A DNA stretch of 64,000 nt from Sporosarcina sp. FSL W8-0480 (GTDB taxonomy: Bacteria; Bacillota; Bacilli; Bacillales_A; Planococcaceae): NCBI RefSeq assembly GCF_037963765.1, contig NZ_CP150166.1:248001-312000 (forward strand). The letters run 5' to 3'. The translations under genes were made by a program, and so were the position numbers. The notes under the pieces were generated by a model. It had not been told where the DNA came from, did not search any database, and was given only the letters and a program-made list of their open reading frames with translations. Below, piece after piece: positions 25,212-34,181 of the stretch. Numbering within the stretch: the first letter of the stretch is position 1; every line of letters begins with the position of its first letter.

Positions 25212-26483
25212 ATGAAACGATTATCACTAACTTTATGTATATTTATAAGCGCTATTTTATTAGTTGCTGGGTGCAGTAAAAAAGAAAAGGAGATGGATTC
25301 TTTGGGATCAATTGAAGGGATATGGAACGGAACCATCAATATTCCAAATCAACCATTGTTAGTATCGTTCACGTTCACAAAGGAAGATGGAACAATTAGC
25401 ATTCCCTCACAAGGGCTGCAAAAGTATCCGCTGGCAAGTGTGGAATTAAAGGGATCTGACTTAGTCATTCAAATGACGCTTCCTGGACAACAGATTACGA
25501 TTGATGGCAGTGTCGAGAAGGATAAAGTATCAGGAACCTTCACCCAACAAGGCCAATCCTTTCCACTACAATTGACTAAAGGTAGTACGGAAGAGACTCC
25601 GGATACAGGTGAAGCTGTACAAATCGATTTGGAAGAAGGTAAGATGACCGGCGTACTGGAAGTCCCTAAAGGTGATGGCCCTTTCCCACTAATGGTCATT
25701 ATCGCGGGCTCCGGACCTACAGATCATAATGGGAATTCACCGCTAATACCCGGTAAAAACAACAGCTTAAAAATGCTTGCAGAAGAGCTTGCCGATAAGG
25801 GCGTTGCAAGTATTCGTTTTGATAAACGGGGTGTTGGAGAAAACCAAAGTTTAAGCGGCAATGAGGAGAATATTCTATTTGATGACTTTATCAATGACGC
25901 AGCTGCGTGGGTACAATTCGCCAAAAATGATAATCGTTTTTCAAAGGTCGGTATTATTGGCCATAGTGAAGGATCATTAATTGGAATGGTAGCCGCTGAA
26001 AAAACAGATGCGGACTCATTCATATCCATTGCAGGTGCCGGAAGATCGATCGATCAGGTATTACTTGAGCAGCTTGAACCACAGCTTCCTGTGAACTTAC
26101 TGAAAGAATCGGATGATATTTTGCAAAAGTTGAAGAAAGGCGAACAGGTGGAAAAAATCAGCCCTGAGCTCCAAAGTCTATTCCGCCCATCCGCCCAGCC
26201 CTATATGATTTCTTGGTTGAAATATGACCCTGTGAAAGAGCTTCAAAAGCTTTCATCACCTGTTCTTATTATTAACGGAACAAGGGACTTTCAAGTGCCG
26301 GTCGCTGATGCTGAACAGCTTCATGATGGCAAAAAGGATTCCAAGCTCGTTATTATCCAAAACATGAACCATATTCTGAAGGAAGCACCTGAAGATCAGG
26401 TAGGTAACTTGGCAACTTATATGGACCCTACTCTTCCTTTGGCAAAAGGTTTAATGGATGAAATCATAGACTTCCTTAAATAA
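25212..26483 (+). CDS. Lipoprotein alpha/beta hydrolase
   Basis: 423 residues from ATG 25212 (AAGGAGG). Signal peptide with lipobox LVAGC, Cys about residue 20, so it is a membrane-anchored lipoprotein. Residues 35-130 form a beta-rich domain (SIEGIWNGTINIPNQPLL), then an alpha/beta hydrolase with FDKRGVGENQS, nucleophile motif GHSEGS and late NGTRDFQVPVADAE and MNHIL supplying Asp and His. Similar proteins are annotated as secreted esterases or peptidases; substrate unknown. Confidence 0.85.
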   Translation: MKRLSLTLCIFISAILLVAGCSKKEKEMDSLGSIEGIWNGTINIPNQPLLVSFTFTKEDGTISIPSQGLQKYPLASVELKGSDLVIQMTLPGQQITIDGSVEKDKVSGTFTQQGQSFPLQLTKGSTEETPDTGEAVQIDLEEGKMTGVLEVPKGDGPFPLMVIIAGSGPTDHNGNSPLIPGKNNSLKMLAEELADKGVASIRFDKRGVGENQSLSGNEENILFDDFINDAAAWVQFAKNDNRFSKVGIIGHSEGSLIGMVAAEKTDADSFISIAGAGRSIDQVLLEQLEPQLPVNLLKESDDILQKLKKGEQVEKISPELQSLFRPSAQPYMISWLKYDPVKELQKLSSPVLIINGTRDFQVPVADAEQLHDGKKDSKLVIIQNMNHILKEAPEDQVGNLATYMDPTLPLAKGLMDEIIDFLK

Positions 26484-26491
26484 GAACACAT

Positions 26492-26534
26492 AAAAGCGAG
26501 CCTTCCCCGAATGATCGGTGAGAGGCTCGCTTTT
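26492..26534. terminator. Bidirectional terminator between hydrolase and YusW-like genes
   Basis: AAAAGCGAGCCT / AGGCTCGCTTTT perfect 12-bp stem. Confidence 0.85.
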
Positions 26535-26537
26535 AAC

Positions 26538-27080
26538 TTATTTTTTCTTATCTTCAAATTCTATTTTCGTCCCATCATTGAAGGTGATTTCCAAATCAAA
26601 TTTCGTATAGTCTTCCGGTAGGTTAAAGGTTTTCAACACTTCCGAAATGGCTTCATCTTTGTTCGTTTGCTGTGTAATAGTCAACTTTTGAACAAGAGGA
26701 TATAATTCATCGAATGCCTCTGTACCATTTTTCTCGACATGATTCAATGAGTCTTCAATTTCGGCTTTTACATTACCTACACTTTTCGTCTCAATTTCAA
26801 CTTCATATTCGGTATCGCCTGCGTATTCAACTTCCAATTCAAATTCTGCATAGTCAAGTTCATCCATACTTTGCAGCATGTCTTGATTGGAAGAGTCATT
26901 GTTTTGATTCTTGGTTGTTGCCTTTTGGGAAGTTGTTTCACCTTGCGCGTTCGTTTCATTCCCACTTACCGCAAGTGCTTCGTCTTTTACGGTAGGCTCT
27001 TCTTTCTGGCCATCTGTTCCACAGCCTATCAACATGAGCAACAACGCACTTGCGAAAGATAATGCACCAATCTTTTTCAT
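26538..27080 (-). CDS. YusW-like lipoprotein
   Basis: 180 residues with signal peptide and lipobox LLMLIGC (Cys about 20). A Ser/Asn/Gln/Thr-rich linker (residues 25-70) leads to two similar beta-alpha units, YAEFELEVEYAGDTEYEVEIE and YTKFDLEITFNDGTKIEFE, the YusW (PF14039) pattern. Extracellular, membrane-anchored; function of the family is unknown. Confidence 0.75.
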   Translation of the reverse strand: MKKIGALSFASALLLMLIGCGTDGQKEEPTVKDEALAVSGNETNAQGETTSQKATTKNQNNDSSNQDMLQSMDELDYAEFELEVEYAGDTEYEVEIETKSVGNVKAEIEDSLNHVEKNGTEAFDELYPLVQKLTITQQTNKDEAISEVLKTFNLPEDYTKFDLEITFNDGTKIEFEDKKK

Positions 27081-27194
27081 TCAAATTACCTCCAATCTAT
27101 GTTGTTCCTTACCCGATTCATAGTTTATTAATCATGTTTGACAATTCAAATGGAACCCGATACGATGAAAGTACTTGAAAGGAGCGAAAGATAC

Positions 27195-27218
27195 ATGGCA
27201 TTTCTACAACTGTACTGA
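27195..27218 (+). CDS. Leader peptide 1 of the ABC-F gene (MAFLQLY)
   Basis: ATG 27195 with AAAGGAG upstream encodes seven residues. Its codons overlap TTCTACAAC (27202-27210), which can pair with GTTGTAGAA (27281-27289). Stalling here would free downstream segments; ABC-F resistance genes are known to be switched on by ribosome stalling on such short ORFs. Confidence 0.5.
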   Translation: MAFLQLY

Positions 27219-27330
27219 TCCTATACATATTGTAAACACCGTTTTTATACGGTTTATTTGCTATGTGTACGGTTAGGTATGTTGTAGAAGGAAATCGTAT
27301 CGCTCTACGGGATATCCATACCATTTTGTA

Positions 27331-27361
27331 AGTACACAGGGCAACTCTGTGTACTTTTTTT
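27331..27361 (+). terminator. Attenuator terminator in the ABC-F leader
   Basis: AGTACACAG / CTGTGTACT stem with a seven-base loop and TTTTTT, about 115 bases before the ABC-F start. GTGTAC at 27265-27270 could pair with its 5' arm as an antiterminator. Confidence 0.8.
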
Positions 27362-27373
27362 ATTGGAGGGATA

Positions 27374-27400
27374 ATGATGATGACTTTGCTATTTTATTGA
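27374..27400 (+). CDS. Leader peptide 2 of the ABC-F gene (MMMTLLFY)
   Basis: GGAGGG at 27365-27370 precedes three consecutive ATG codons (27374, 27377, 27380) and ACT TTG CTA TTT TAT TGA. The stop lies at the 5' base of the first of two competing hairpins, so it looks like a second stalling ORF. Confidence 0.5.
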   Translation: MMMTLLFY

Positions 27401-27473
27401 TACGGGCTTAAATCACTAAGCTCGTATCGATCCAAGCTATCGATACGAAATCAAAAATTTCGGAGGTAGCGAA
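27399..27473 (+). promoter_or_regulatory. Competing hairpins and sequestered ribosome site before the ABC-F gene
   Basis: Hairpin A pairs 27399-27410 with 27417-27428 (GATACGGGCTTA / TAAGCTCGTATC); hairpin B pairs 27423-27431 with 27439-27447 (CGTATCGAT / ATCGATACG). They share CGTATC and exclude each other. TTTCG/CGAAA (27458-27473) encloses the GGAGG of the ABC-F gene. The layout suggests translational attenuation in addition to the terminator upstream. Confidence 0.6.
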
Positions 27474-27474
27474 A

Positions 27475-28929
27475 ATGGAACAAATTTGTTTTGAATTAAA
27501 AAATATAGAAATGACTTATTTAGATAAAGAAATCCTTAAAATTGAACGTCTATCCTTGCACCAGTTTGATCGTATCGGGATTGTTGGACAAAATGGGGCT
27601 GGTAAAAGTACACTCATCAAGCTTCTTGCCGGGGAATTACAACCGACCAAAGGGAAAGTGTTGCGTCATGTGGATTGTGGGTATTTTCAACAGCTTGAGC
27701 CCGCCTCCTCATTAGAAGCGGATCACGGGCTACTCAGTAGACTATCCGTCCCGACTGACTCGGATCGATTAAGTGGAGGCGAGCAAACAAGGCTAAAGCT
27801 TGCACAATTGTTTACCCATTATCACGAAGCCTTGTTGATTGATGAACCAACAACCCATTTGGATCAAAGCGGTACTTCATTTTTGTTCGATGAACTGAAA
27901 CATTATTATGGGGCCCTCGTCCTCGTCAGTCATGATCGTTCTGTGTTGGATGCGTTAGTGACAACAATTTGGGAAGTGCGTGACGGCGAAGTACATGTCT
28001 ACTCGGGAAATTATAGCGACTATAAAGCCCAAAAGCAGTTGGAACGTGAACAGCAACGCCAGGCGCATGTACAGTACGTTAAGGAAAAAAGTCGATTGGA
28101 ACAAGCTGCGCAAGAAAAAATGAAAATGGCGGAAAAAATCACACAAACTATAAATATGTCGAAAAAGGATGCGAAGGCGAAGGCGAATCGCATGATTGAA
28201 ACAAAATCGAAAGGCACAAGCCAAAAAGCCGTATACCGTGCGGCCAAAGCGATTGAGCAACGAATTGAAAACATGGAAAAAGTCTCCCCCTTGGAAGAAG
28301 ATAGACCAATCATCTTTCGACAATCAAAAGCATTGGAATTGCATAACAAATTCCCGATCATGGCAGATAGCCTAACACTTCAAGCCGGAGGAAAAGTATT
28401 ACTAGACGATGTAAGCTTCCAAATTCCGCTTGGGAGGAAGATTGCGTTTACCGGTGGAAATGGTGTGGGAAAAAGCTCTTTGCTCAGCCACATTGCAATG
28501 AATGGGGAAAATCTCATCATTTCACCAAAGGCTAAAATTGGATACTTCCAACAGATGAGTTATCAATTTGCCAGCGATGAAACAGTGCTGCAATTTTTGA
28601 GAAATCGATCTGATTATGATGAAGGTTTCTTACGAAGCGTATTGCATTCGATGCAATTTACGGGAACAGATATTCAGAAACAAGTGCATTCTCTAAGCGG
28701 GGGCGAGGCAATCCGCCTGCATCTATGCCAATTGTTTTTAGGGGAATACAATATTCTACTATTGGACGAACCGACGAACTTCTTGGATATATACGGTCTT
28801 GAGGCATTAGAACGGTTTATCGTGGGATACAAGGGGACAGTAATTTTCGTCTCACATGACCAAACCTTCATTGACCATGTGGCAGACATGCAGTATAAGA
28901 TTCATTCACAAAAGATGAATTTGGTATAA
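27475..28929 (+). CDS. ABC-F family ribosomal protection protein (Vga/VmlR/Msr-like)
   Basis: 484 residues, two ABC cassettes and no membrane segment. Walker A GQNGAGKST and GGNGVGKSS; signatures LSGGEQ and LSGGEA; Walker B ALLIDEPTTHLD and ILLLDEPTNFLD. The interdomain linker (about 180-270) is long and highly charged (KMKMAEKITQTINMSKKDAKAKAN), the part that reaches the peptidyl-transferase centre in resistance members. The leader with short ORFs and an attenuator strongly favours an antibiotic-inducible resistance role over the housekeeping ABC-F types. Drug spectrum cannot be read from sequence. Confidence 0.88.
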   Translation: MEQICFELKNIEMTYLDKEILKIERLSLHQFDRIGIVGQNGAGKSTLIKLLAGELQPTKGKVLRHVDCGYFQQLEPASSLEADHGLLSRLSVPTDSDRLSGGEQTRLKLAQLFTHYHEALLIDEPTTHLDQSGTSFLFDELKHYYGALVLVSHDRSVLDALVTTIWEVRDGEVHVYSGNYSDYKAQKQLEREQQRQAHVQYVKEKSRLEQAAQEKMKMAEKITQTINMSKKDAKAKANRMIETKSKGTSQKAVYRAAKAIEQRIENMEKVSPLEEDRPIIFRQSKALELHNKFPIMADSLTLQAGGKVLLDDVSFQIPLGRKIAFTGGNGVGKSSLLSHIAMNGENLIISPKAKIGYFQQMSYQFASDETVLQFLRNRSDYDEGFLRSVLHSMQFTGTDIQKQVHSLSGGEAIRLHLCQLFLGEYNILLLDEPTNFLDIYGLEALERFIVGYKGTVIFVSHDQTFIDHVADMQYKIHSQKMNLV

Positions 28930-29061
28930 CAGAAGAGGGGCTGTCCGAAAAAAAGGAATTAGCCCTTCACCATCGGAAGGTTTTAATATTCAAATCCCTG
29001 TTCCTTCTATTAAGATTGAAGATATAATTACTGTAAGGAATAGAATCAAGGGAGGATTGAA

Positions 29062-29574
29062 ATGGATCAAAACAATGGGAATATCGTATACTGGACGCTA
29101 TTGAATCATGGACAATGGAAACTATATTTGGCAGCGACAACTGAAGGGCTTTGCTATGCCGGCCCGCATAATGCCCCATTTGAAGAACTTGCTGCATGGA
29201 CGAAGAAACGACTTCCTGCATATAGTTTGGTGGAGGACAGCTCTATCTTGGAACCTTATGCAGAGGAACTGATTGGCTATATGGAAGGAAAACGGAAAGA
29301 GTTCACAATGCCATTGGATCTTCATGGCACTCCGTTTCAACAATCTGTCTGGATGGCTTTGCAGGAAATACCGTATGGGCAGACAGTTTCGTATTCGGAT
29401 ATTGCCGAAAAGATCCTTAATCCGAAGTCGGTGCGCGCAGTCGGTGCTGCAATCGGGGCCAATCCCGTGCTTATCACCGTCCCATGCCATCGCGTCATCG
29501 GGAAAAATGGCAACCTGACAGGCTTTCGGGGCGGTTTGGACATGAAAAAGCAATTGTTGGCGTTGGAACAATAA
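29062..29574 (+). CDS. ogt: Methylated-DNA--protein-cysteine methyltransferase
   Basis: 170 residues. The active-site motif VPCHRVIG near residue 140 with the acceptor Cys, the preceding FQQSVWMALQEIPYGQTVSYSDIA helix-turn-helix and the following GNLTGFRGGLDMKKQLLALE complete the Ogt/AGT domain. Repairs O6-alkylguanine by suicidal transfer. Start ATG 29062 with GGGAGG. Confidence 0.95.
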   Translation: MDQNNGNIVYWTLLNHGQWKLYLAATTEGLCYAGPHNAPFEELAAWTKKRLPAYSLVEDSSILEPYAEELIGYMEGKRKEFTMPLDLHGTPFQQSVWMALQEIPYGQTVSYSDIAEKILNPKSVRAVGAAIGANPVLITVPCHRVIGKNGNLTGFRGGLDMKKQLLALEQ

Positions 29575-29618
29575 GAAAAACAAATAGAAACTCTTCTTAA
29601 CGCATAAACACTGCGATG

Positions 29619-29640
29619 GCCGTTACGAAGAACGGCTTTT
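29619..29640 (+). terminator. Terminator of ogt
   Basis: GCCGTT/AACGGC stem followed by TTTT. Confidence 0.55.
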
Positions 29641-29773
29641 GCAAACAAAAGAGAAGCGTTGAGAGCAGGTATGAGGCTGCCATACCCGCGGAAATCAACA
29701 TTCTAATCCATATTTCTATTTTAAATGAAAAAAGATTTATACGTAATTCTGTGATTTTATGCGCCTTTGCAGC

Positions 29774-29816
29774 AAAAGAGGCAATCAAATCAGATCAGAT
29801 TTGATTGCCTCTTTTT
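29774..29816. terminator. Terminator shared with wrbA
   Basis: Perfect stem AAAAGAGGCAATCAAAT / ATTTGATTGCCTCTTTT, then T and ATG-rich sequence; T-run in both directions. Confidence 0.8.
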
Positions 29817-29830
29817 ATGTTTAACTCATA

Positions 29831-30442
29831 TTACTGATTTCCTTTTTTAACCCATTCTGCAACTGTCACAGTACGTTTAGCCTGATGCTTCACCGCACCT
29901 TGAACATCCTCAATCATTTTTCCATCTTGGCCGACTGTTACACTTGTCCCATAAGGGTTTCCACCTGCTCCGAAAAGGACCGGATCCGTATAACCGGGAG
30001 TGGCAATGATAGCACCCCAGTGCATCATGGAAGTGTATAGTGAAAGCAATGTAGCTTCCTGGCCGCCATGTGGATTTTGTGCCGAAGTCATAGCACTTAC
30101 TACTTTGTTCACTGTTTTGCCGCTTGCCCATAGCCCACCTTGAATATCAAGGAATTGCTTCATTTGGGATGGCATATTCCCAAAGCGTGTCGGAACGCTG
30201 AAAATGATTGCATCCGCCCATTCAAGATCTTCTGATGTTGCAACTGGAACTTCCTTCGTTGCGTTAACAGTTGCCTTCCACGCTTCGTTACTATCAATTA
30301 CGGATTGTGGGGCTAATTCCTGTACTTTTAACACTTTAACTTCGGCACCGGCTTCTTTCGCTCCTGCTTCAGCCCATTGTGCCAACTGATAGTTTGTACC
30401 TCCCATACTATAAAAAACTACAGCTACTTTAACATTAGTCAT
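29831..30442 (-). CDS. wrbA: NAD(P)H:quinone oxidoreductase, WrbA type
   Basis: 203 residues from ATG 30442, placed after AAAGGAGACGGAG. The flavodoxin-like start KVAVVFYSMGGTNYQLAQW binds the FMN phosphate; PTRFGNMPSQMKQFLDIQGGLWASG and TSAQNPHGGQEATLLSLYTSMMHWG are WrbA signatures. Reduces quinones by two electrons. An in-frame extension to 30526 would add MGFLFKLFG-type hydrophobic residues; the ribosome site argues for the shorter form. Fits the quinone/catechol theme of the CatE-like gene, although no copy of that operator is obvious here. Confidence 0.9.
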   Translation of the reverse strand: MTNVKVAVVFYSMGGTNYQLAQWAEAGAKEAGAEVKVLKVQELAPQSVIDSNEAWKATVNATKEVPVATSEDLEWADAIIFSVPTRFGNMPSQMKQFLDIQGGLWASGKTVNKVVSAMTSAQNPHGGQEATLLSLYTSMMHWGAIIATPGYTDPVLFGAGGNPYGTSVTVGQDGKMIEDVQGAVKHQAKRTVTVAEWVKKGNQ

Positions 30443-30723
30443 TTTCTCCGTCTCCTTTGTTGTTCCAAATAGTTTGAATAAGAAACCCATATTCACACCT
30501 GCTGACTTGTCATTTTTTTTACTCACCTGTGTAAAAGTACAGCACTGTTCTTATACTTACCCATCGTGAAAATCTTTATTCCACCCGACGGACTTACAAC
30601 AGGATTAAGGATTTTTGGCTTCGCATCTCTTCGTTCTCCTTCTCTTCATCATTAATGTTCAGTATACTTAGCTACAAAGAGTGGTTTGCAAGATTGACTA
30701 TATTCTTACGCGGAGGTAAGTCG

Positions 30724-31077
30724 ATGATTACACCTATATTTCGGATTTTTGACTTCGAAAAGGCTAAAGAATTTTATTTGGATTACTTAGGCTTTCAATT
30801 GGACTGGCAGCATCAGTTTGGGGACAATATGCCCCATTACATTCAAATTTCTATGAATGATATCATTCTGCATCTTTCTGAACATCACGGTGATGCATCA
30901 CCTGGAGGTTCAATCCGGATTAAGACACATAATGTAGAGAATTATCATGACCATCTGTCACAAAAAGGGTATCGCTACGCAAATCCCGGTCTCGAGAAGA
31001 CACCTTGGAAAACGATAGAGTTTTATGTTCTCGATCCATTTTCAAATAAAATAATATTCTATGAGGAATGTAAGTAA
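30724..31077 (+). CDS. Glyoxalase superfamily protein (Ble-like)
   Basis: 117 residues from ATG 30724 (GGAGGTAAG upstream). The sequence MITPIFRIFDFEKAKEFYLDYLGF and LHLSEHHGDASPGGSIRI belongs to the PF19581-like glyoxalase group related to bleomycin resistance proteins; the end FYVLDPFSNKIIFYEE carries the last strand with Glu. Dimeric binding or lyase function is inferred from the family. Confidence 0.85.
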   Translation: MITPIFRIFDFEKAKEFYLDYLGFQLDWQHQFGDNMPHYIQISMNDIILHLSEHHGDASPGGSIRIKTHNVENYHDHLSQKGYRYANPGLEKTPWKTIEFYVLDPFSNKIIFYEECK

Positions 31078-31192
31078 GAAGTTCTCAAATGCAAATAGGC
31101 CCTTCCAAATGTAATAATGGAAAGGGCCTGGTCTTAGTCGTGAACTTCTTGATCAATATAAAAGGGTGCTGGTGAAACTACTATCAGTTCGA

Positions 31193-32506
31193 TCAGTTAA
31201 TCGTTAATTTTTGGACTTTCCCACTGCCCTTGTCAATTATATAACCAACCAATGCAGCAACAAATGCTGGTAGGACCCAACCTAATCCGTGTTCAAAGAA
31301 CGGAATGATTTCCAGTAATTCTGTCGAGCGATGAAGTTGAAAACCAAGGTTAACCAACACATCATATAATGCAAAAATCGATGCTACGGATACGGTAAGC
31401 CTGTACATCATCTTACCTCCACCTACATAATGTTGGAGTAAAGAAAGTATAACCAACACAATAGCTATTGGATAAATGAAAACCAATAGCGGGGTCGCTA
31501 AACTAAGAATGAGATCCAACCCCAAATTAGATACTAATAGCCCGACCAATGTAAAAACAGCGACATAGAACCTATAATGGATCTTCGGTAAAATCTCATT
31601 GAAAAATCTTGCACAGGCAGTGATCAAGCCGACACACGTCGTGAGACATGCCAATATAACAATTACGCCAAACAAGAGACCCCCGCCCCGCGCGAATAAT
31701 ATGCCCGAAGCAACAGTCAACACTTCTGCGCCATTTGCAAAGTCGGTATCCTTCGGTATAACCCTACCTATCCATCCAAGGGAGATGTAAACAATGACCA
31801 GTCCAATTCCGGCAATTACACCGGCCCCGAATGTCCCTTTCACCAGTTCCAACTTGGATTTTGCTCCTTTATCTTTTAAGGCGTTGATCACTACAATTCC
31901 AAACGCAAGCGCCGCCACTGCATCCATTGTAAAATAGCCTTCGACGAACCCTTTGATAAATGGGGTTGTAACATAATCGCCTTCCGCCGGGGAGGCAACA
32001 TTTTCAAATTTGATAAAAGCTTGGACGACTAACATTCCTAAAACGAGCAATAAGAGAGGCGTTAAAAGCTGTCCGATGCGATCGACTATCTTCTTTGGAT
32101 TCAGGCTAATAAAATAGGTGACCCCAAAGAAAATCAGGGAAAATATAAGTAATGCCATCTGACTATCAACGGCAATGATTTGTTTGAATCCCAACTCATA
32201 AGCGACATTGGAAGCCCTCGGTATTCCATAAAGTGCACCGATGGACATATATATAAGAATCGCAAAAACTATTCCGAACACTCGGTGGACTCGACTGCCT
32301 ATGGATATTAATCCGTTTTCAGATAATGAAATTGCCATAACTGCCATGAACGGCAACAATACACCTGTAATTAGGAATCCTGTAATTGCAGGTTCAAAGT
32401 TTTCACCCGATTGTAAACCTAACAACGGGGGAAAGATTAAATTCCCTGCCCCGAAAAATAATGAAAAAAGCATAAGTCCTGAAAATACCACAGTTTTTTT
32501 GCTCAT
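31193..32506 (-). CDS. brnQ: Branched-chain amino acid:cation symporter BrnQ
   Basis: 437 residues from ATG 32506 (GGGAGG seven bases upstream; a second ATG at 32509 is too close). LMLFSLFFGAGNLIFPPLLGLQSG at the N-terminus is the BrnQ hallmark; about twelve membrane helices follow. Imports Leu, Ile and Val with Na+ or H+. A T-box leader upstream ties its expression to uncharged branched-chain tRNA. Confidence 0.95.
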   Translation of the reverse strand: MSKKTVVFSGLMLFSLFFGAGNLIFPPLLGLQSGENFEPAITGFLITGVLLPFMAVMAISLSENGLISIGSRVHRVFGIVFAILIYMSIGALYGIPRASNVAYELGFKQIIAVDSQMALLIFSLIFFGVTYFISLNPKKIVDRIGQLLTPLLLLVLGMLVVQAFIKFENVASPAEGDYVTTPFIKGFVEGYFTMDAVAALAFGIVVINALKDKGAKSKLELVKGTFGAGVIAGIGLVIVYISLGWIGRVIPKDTDFANGAEVLTVASGILFARGGGLLFGVIVILACLTTCVGLITACARFFNEILPKIHYRFYVAVFTLVGLLVSNLGLDLILSLATPLLVFIYPIAIVLVILSLLQHYVGGGKMMYRLTVSVASIFALYDVLVNLGFQLHRSTELLEIIPFFEHGLGWVLPAFVAALVGYIIDKGSGKVQKLTIN

Positions 32507-32574
32507 CATTAATCCTCCCAATTATTCTGGTAATAATAAGTTCGACAGAGTGTGGTGTGGCATCTCATCGTTTT

Positions 32575-32830
32575 AGGCATAAAAAAACCCGTCCCTCAAC
32601 AGGGACGAGTTTGTGCTCGCGTTACCACCCATATTCCGCAAAGTTTCCATAAAAAAACGATACGGCTCTCAGTCATGTACAAACATACATGTTCCTATTA
32701 ACGGTGGAAAACCGGCATCGCTTACTAATTTCAGCTTTGCATCTCGGAGATGATTTTCAGATAAGACTGTACATCGGCTTTCACCAAGCGCCGACTCTCT
32801 AGGGTACACTAATTCTACTCTTACTATTTC
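32575..32830 (-). promoter_or_regulatory. T-box leader of brnQ
   Basis: On the minus strand GGGTGGTAACGCGAGC (T-box) precedes a terminator CTCGTCCCTGTTGAGGGACGGG with TTTTTTT at 32576-32612. Stem I (AGAGAGTCGGCGCTTGGTGA) lies near 32800. An ATC followed by A at 32754-32752, within CTGAAAATCATC, is the likely isoleucine specifier. The rest of the gap up to 33038 holds only the promoter region and the neighbouring terminator. Confidence 0.88.
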
Positions 32831-32987
32831 TCGTCACAGATTATTTTTACTATTACAATACAATCTAACAGAAAGTGATTCGAAAAGTCAATATGTTTTA
32901 TTTCTATTCCTAAAATAGTACTTGGTGCAGAGGTTGAGATTGAATTAATTGCTAAAAACCTAACTAAAACTTTTGCACAGAAAAATC

Positions 32988-33024
32988 AGCCGGCAAAAGT
33001 CTACATCCGAGACTTTTGCCGGCT
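32988..33024. terminator. Terminator of the LLM oxidoreductase gene at 33039
   Basis: Perfect 14-bp stem AGCCGGCAAAAGTC / GACTTTTGCCGGCT, followed by T-runs on both strands. Confidence 0.85.
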
Positions 33025-33038
33025 TTTATCAATTAATG

Positions 33039-34031
33039 TTATAATAATTCCTTCGCTAACAATCGATACACATCCAAACGCTTCTCTTGTGAATGTGGGA
33101 TGCTGACAATCATAGCCTCATCAAAACCGTATTGCTCCTGTTCTTGCTGTAGTATCGCTGCAATTTCTTTTGCATCTCCGACTAAATGGATTTTACGATT
33201 CTCTTGAATCGTCATTCGATCCATTTCTGTCAATGGATAATTACTTGCCTCTTCAGGTGTTAAAAATGATGTCAGCCTACCTTGCATGAACAGCAAACGC
33301 CAAATGTCCTGGGGTTTCGCTTCGAACTCCGCCTCTTCTTTTGTTTCAGCAGTTGTCACCATATAGGAAACATTGATTTCCGGTTTCTCCAAAAAAGCGG
33401 ATGCCTTAAAGTTCTGTCTATACGCGTCTAAAATATACTCCGACATTTGACCGTTGAAAAATTGGGCGAACGAATAGCCAACACCCCTAATTCCAGCTTG
33501 GATAGCACTGTTGCCAGTGGAACCCAACAACCATGCTTCCGGTAGAATAACATTGGATGGTGTAGCGACTGTCTGGTCATATAGTTTATCCGTCGGCACT
33601 TCGTCATTGATCAATTGCAACGCGGTATCAAATTTCTCATACATATTATGCAATAAAGGCTGACGACCCTCGGACAATGCATAGATTGCGCGCTGGTCCC
33701 CGCCCGGAGCCCGACCAACGCCAAAGTCAATCCGTCCCGGTGAAAAGGCGCTTAATGTTTTGAAAACCTCTGCTAATTTCAACGGAGAGTAATGCATCAT
33801 CATCACCCCGCCCGTGCCAATTCGAATGTTTTTCGTTTTCGCTGCCAAATGTGCCGCCACTACTTCAGGGGCTGAGCTTGCAAAATCGTTTGTTCCATGG
33901 TGTTCTGCCATCCACATGCGATGATAGCCTAATTCATCACCTAAAACCGCCAATTCCGAGGCGTTTTTCAAGGCATTAGACGCAGTATTCCCTTTTGTGA
34001 TCGGTGCTTGATCTAATATGCTTAGTCTCAT
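33039..34031 (-). CDS. LLM class flavin-dependent oxidoreductase (luciferase-like)
   Basis: 330 residues from ATG 34031 (MRLSILDQAPI, the usual family start, with TTGGAATG upstream; in-frame ATGs at 34040 and 34049 are alternatives). YHRMWMAEHHGTNDFASSAPEV and IGTGGVMMMHYSPLKLAEVFKTL are MsnO8-like LLM motifs; GRIDFGVGRAPGGDQ follows. FMN-dependent monooxygenase of unknown substrate. Monocistronic. Confidence 0.88.
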   Translation of the reverse strand: MRLSILDQAPITKGNTASNALKNASELAVLGDELGYHRMWMAEHHGTNDFASSAPEVVAAHLAAKTKNIRIGTGGVMMMHYSPLKLAEVFKTLSAFSPGRIDFGVGRAPGGDQRAIYALSEGRQPLLHNMYEKFDTALQLINDEVPTDKLYDQTVATPSNVILPEAWLLGSTGNSAIQAGIRGVGYSFAQFFNGQMSEYILDAYRQNFKASAFLEKPEINVSYMVTTAETKEEAEFEAKPQDIWRLLFMQGRLTSFLTPEEASNYPLTEMDRMTIQENRKIHLVGDAKEIAAILQQEQEQYGFDEAMIVSIPHSQEKRLDVYRLLAKELL

Positions 34032-34181
34032 TATCTTCATTCCAATCATTTTAAGATGAGCAATTCCTTAAATGTCACCTTATCTTTAGACTGTTTTAAT
34101 TACAATTAATTTGTTCGTCAACTGCAACTTATACCATGATAGTTTTTCTGTTTCGTCTATGAATTATTACGAATCAGTACA

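Noticed and set aside
27118-27324. Minus-strand ORF in the ABC-F leader
   Set aside because: The region is fully explained by leader peptides and hairpins on the plus strand, and the ORF has no ribosome site.
29910-30131. Alternative-frame ORF inside wrbA, and similar shadows inside gltT and ogt
   Set aside because: They lie entirely inside well-supported genes in other frames and show no ribosome sites or family features.
30443-30526. Longer wrbA start with MGFLFKLFG extension
   Set aside because: The strong AAAGGAGACGGAG site directly precedes ATG 30442; the extension could still be a separate leader but is not supported.
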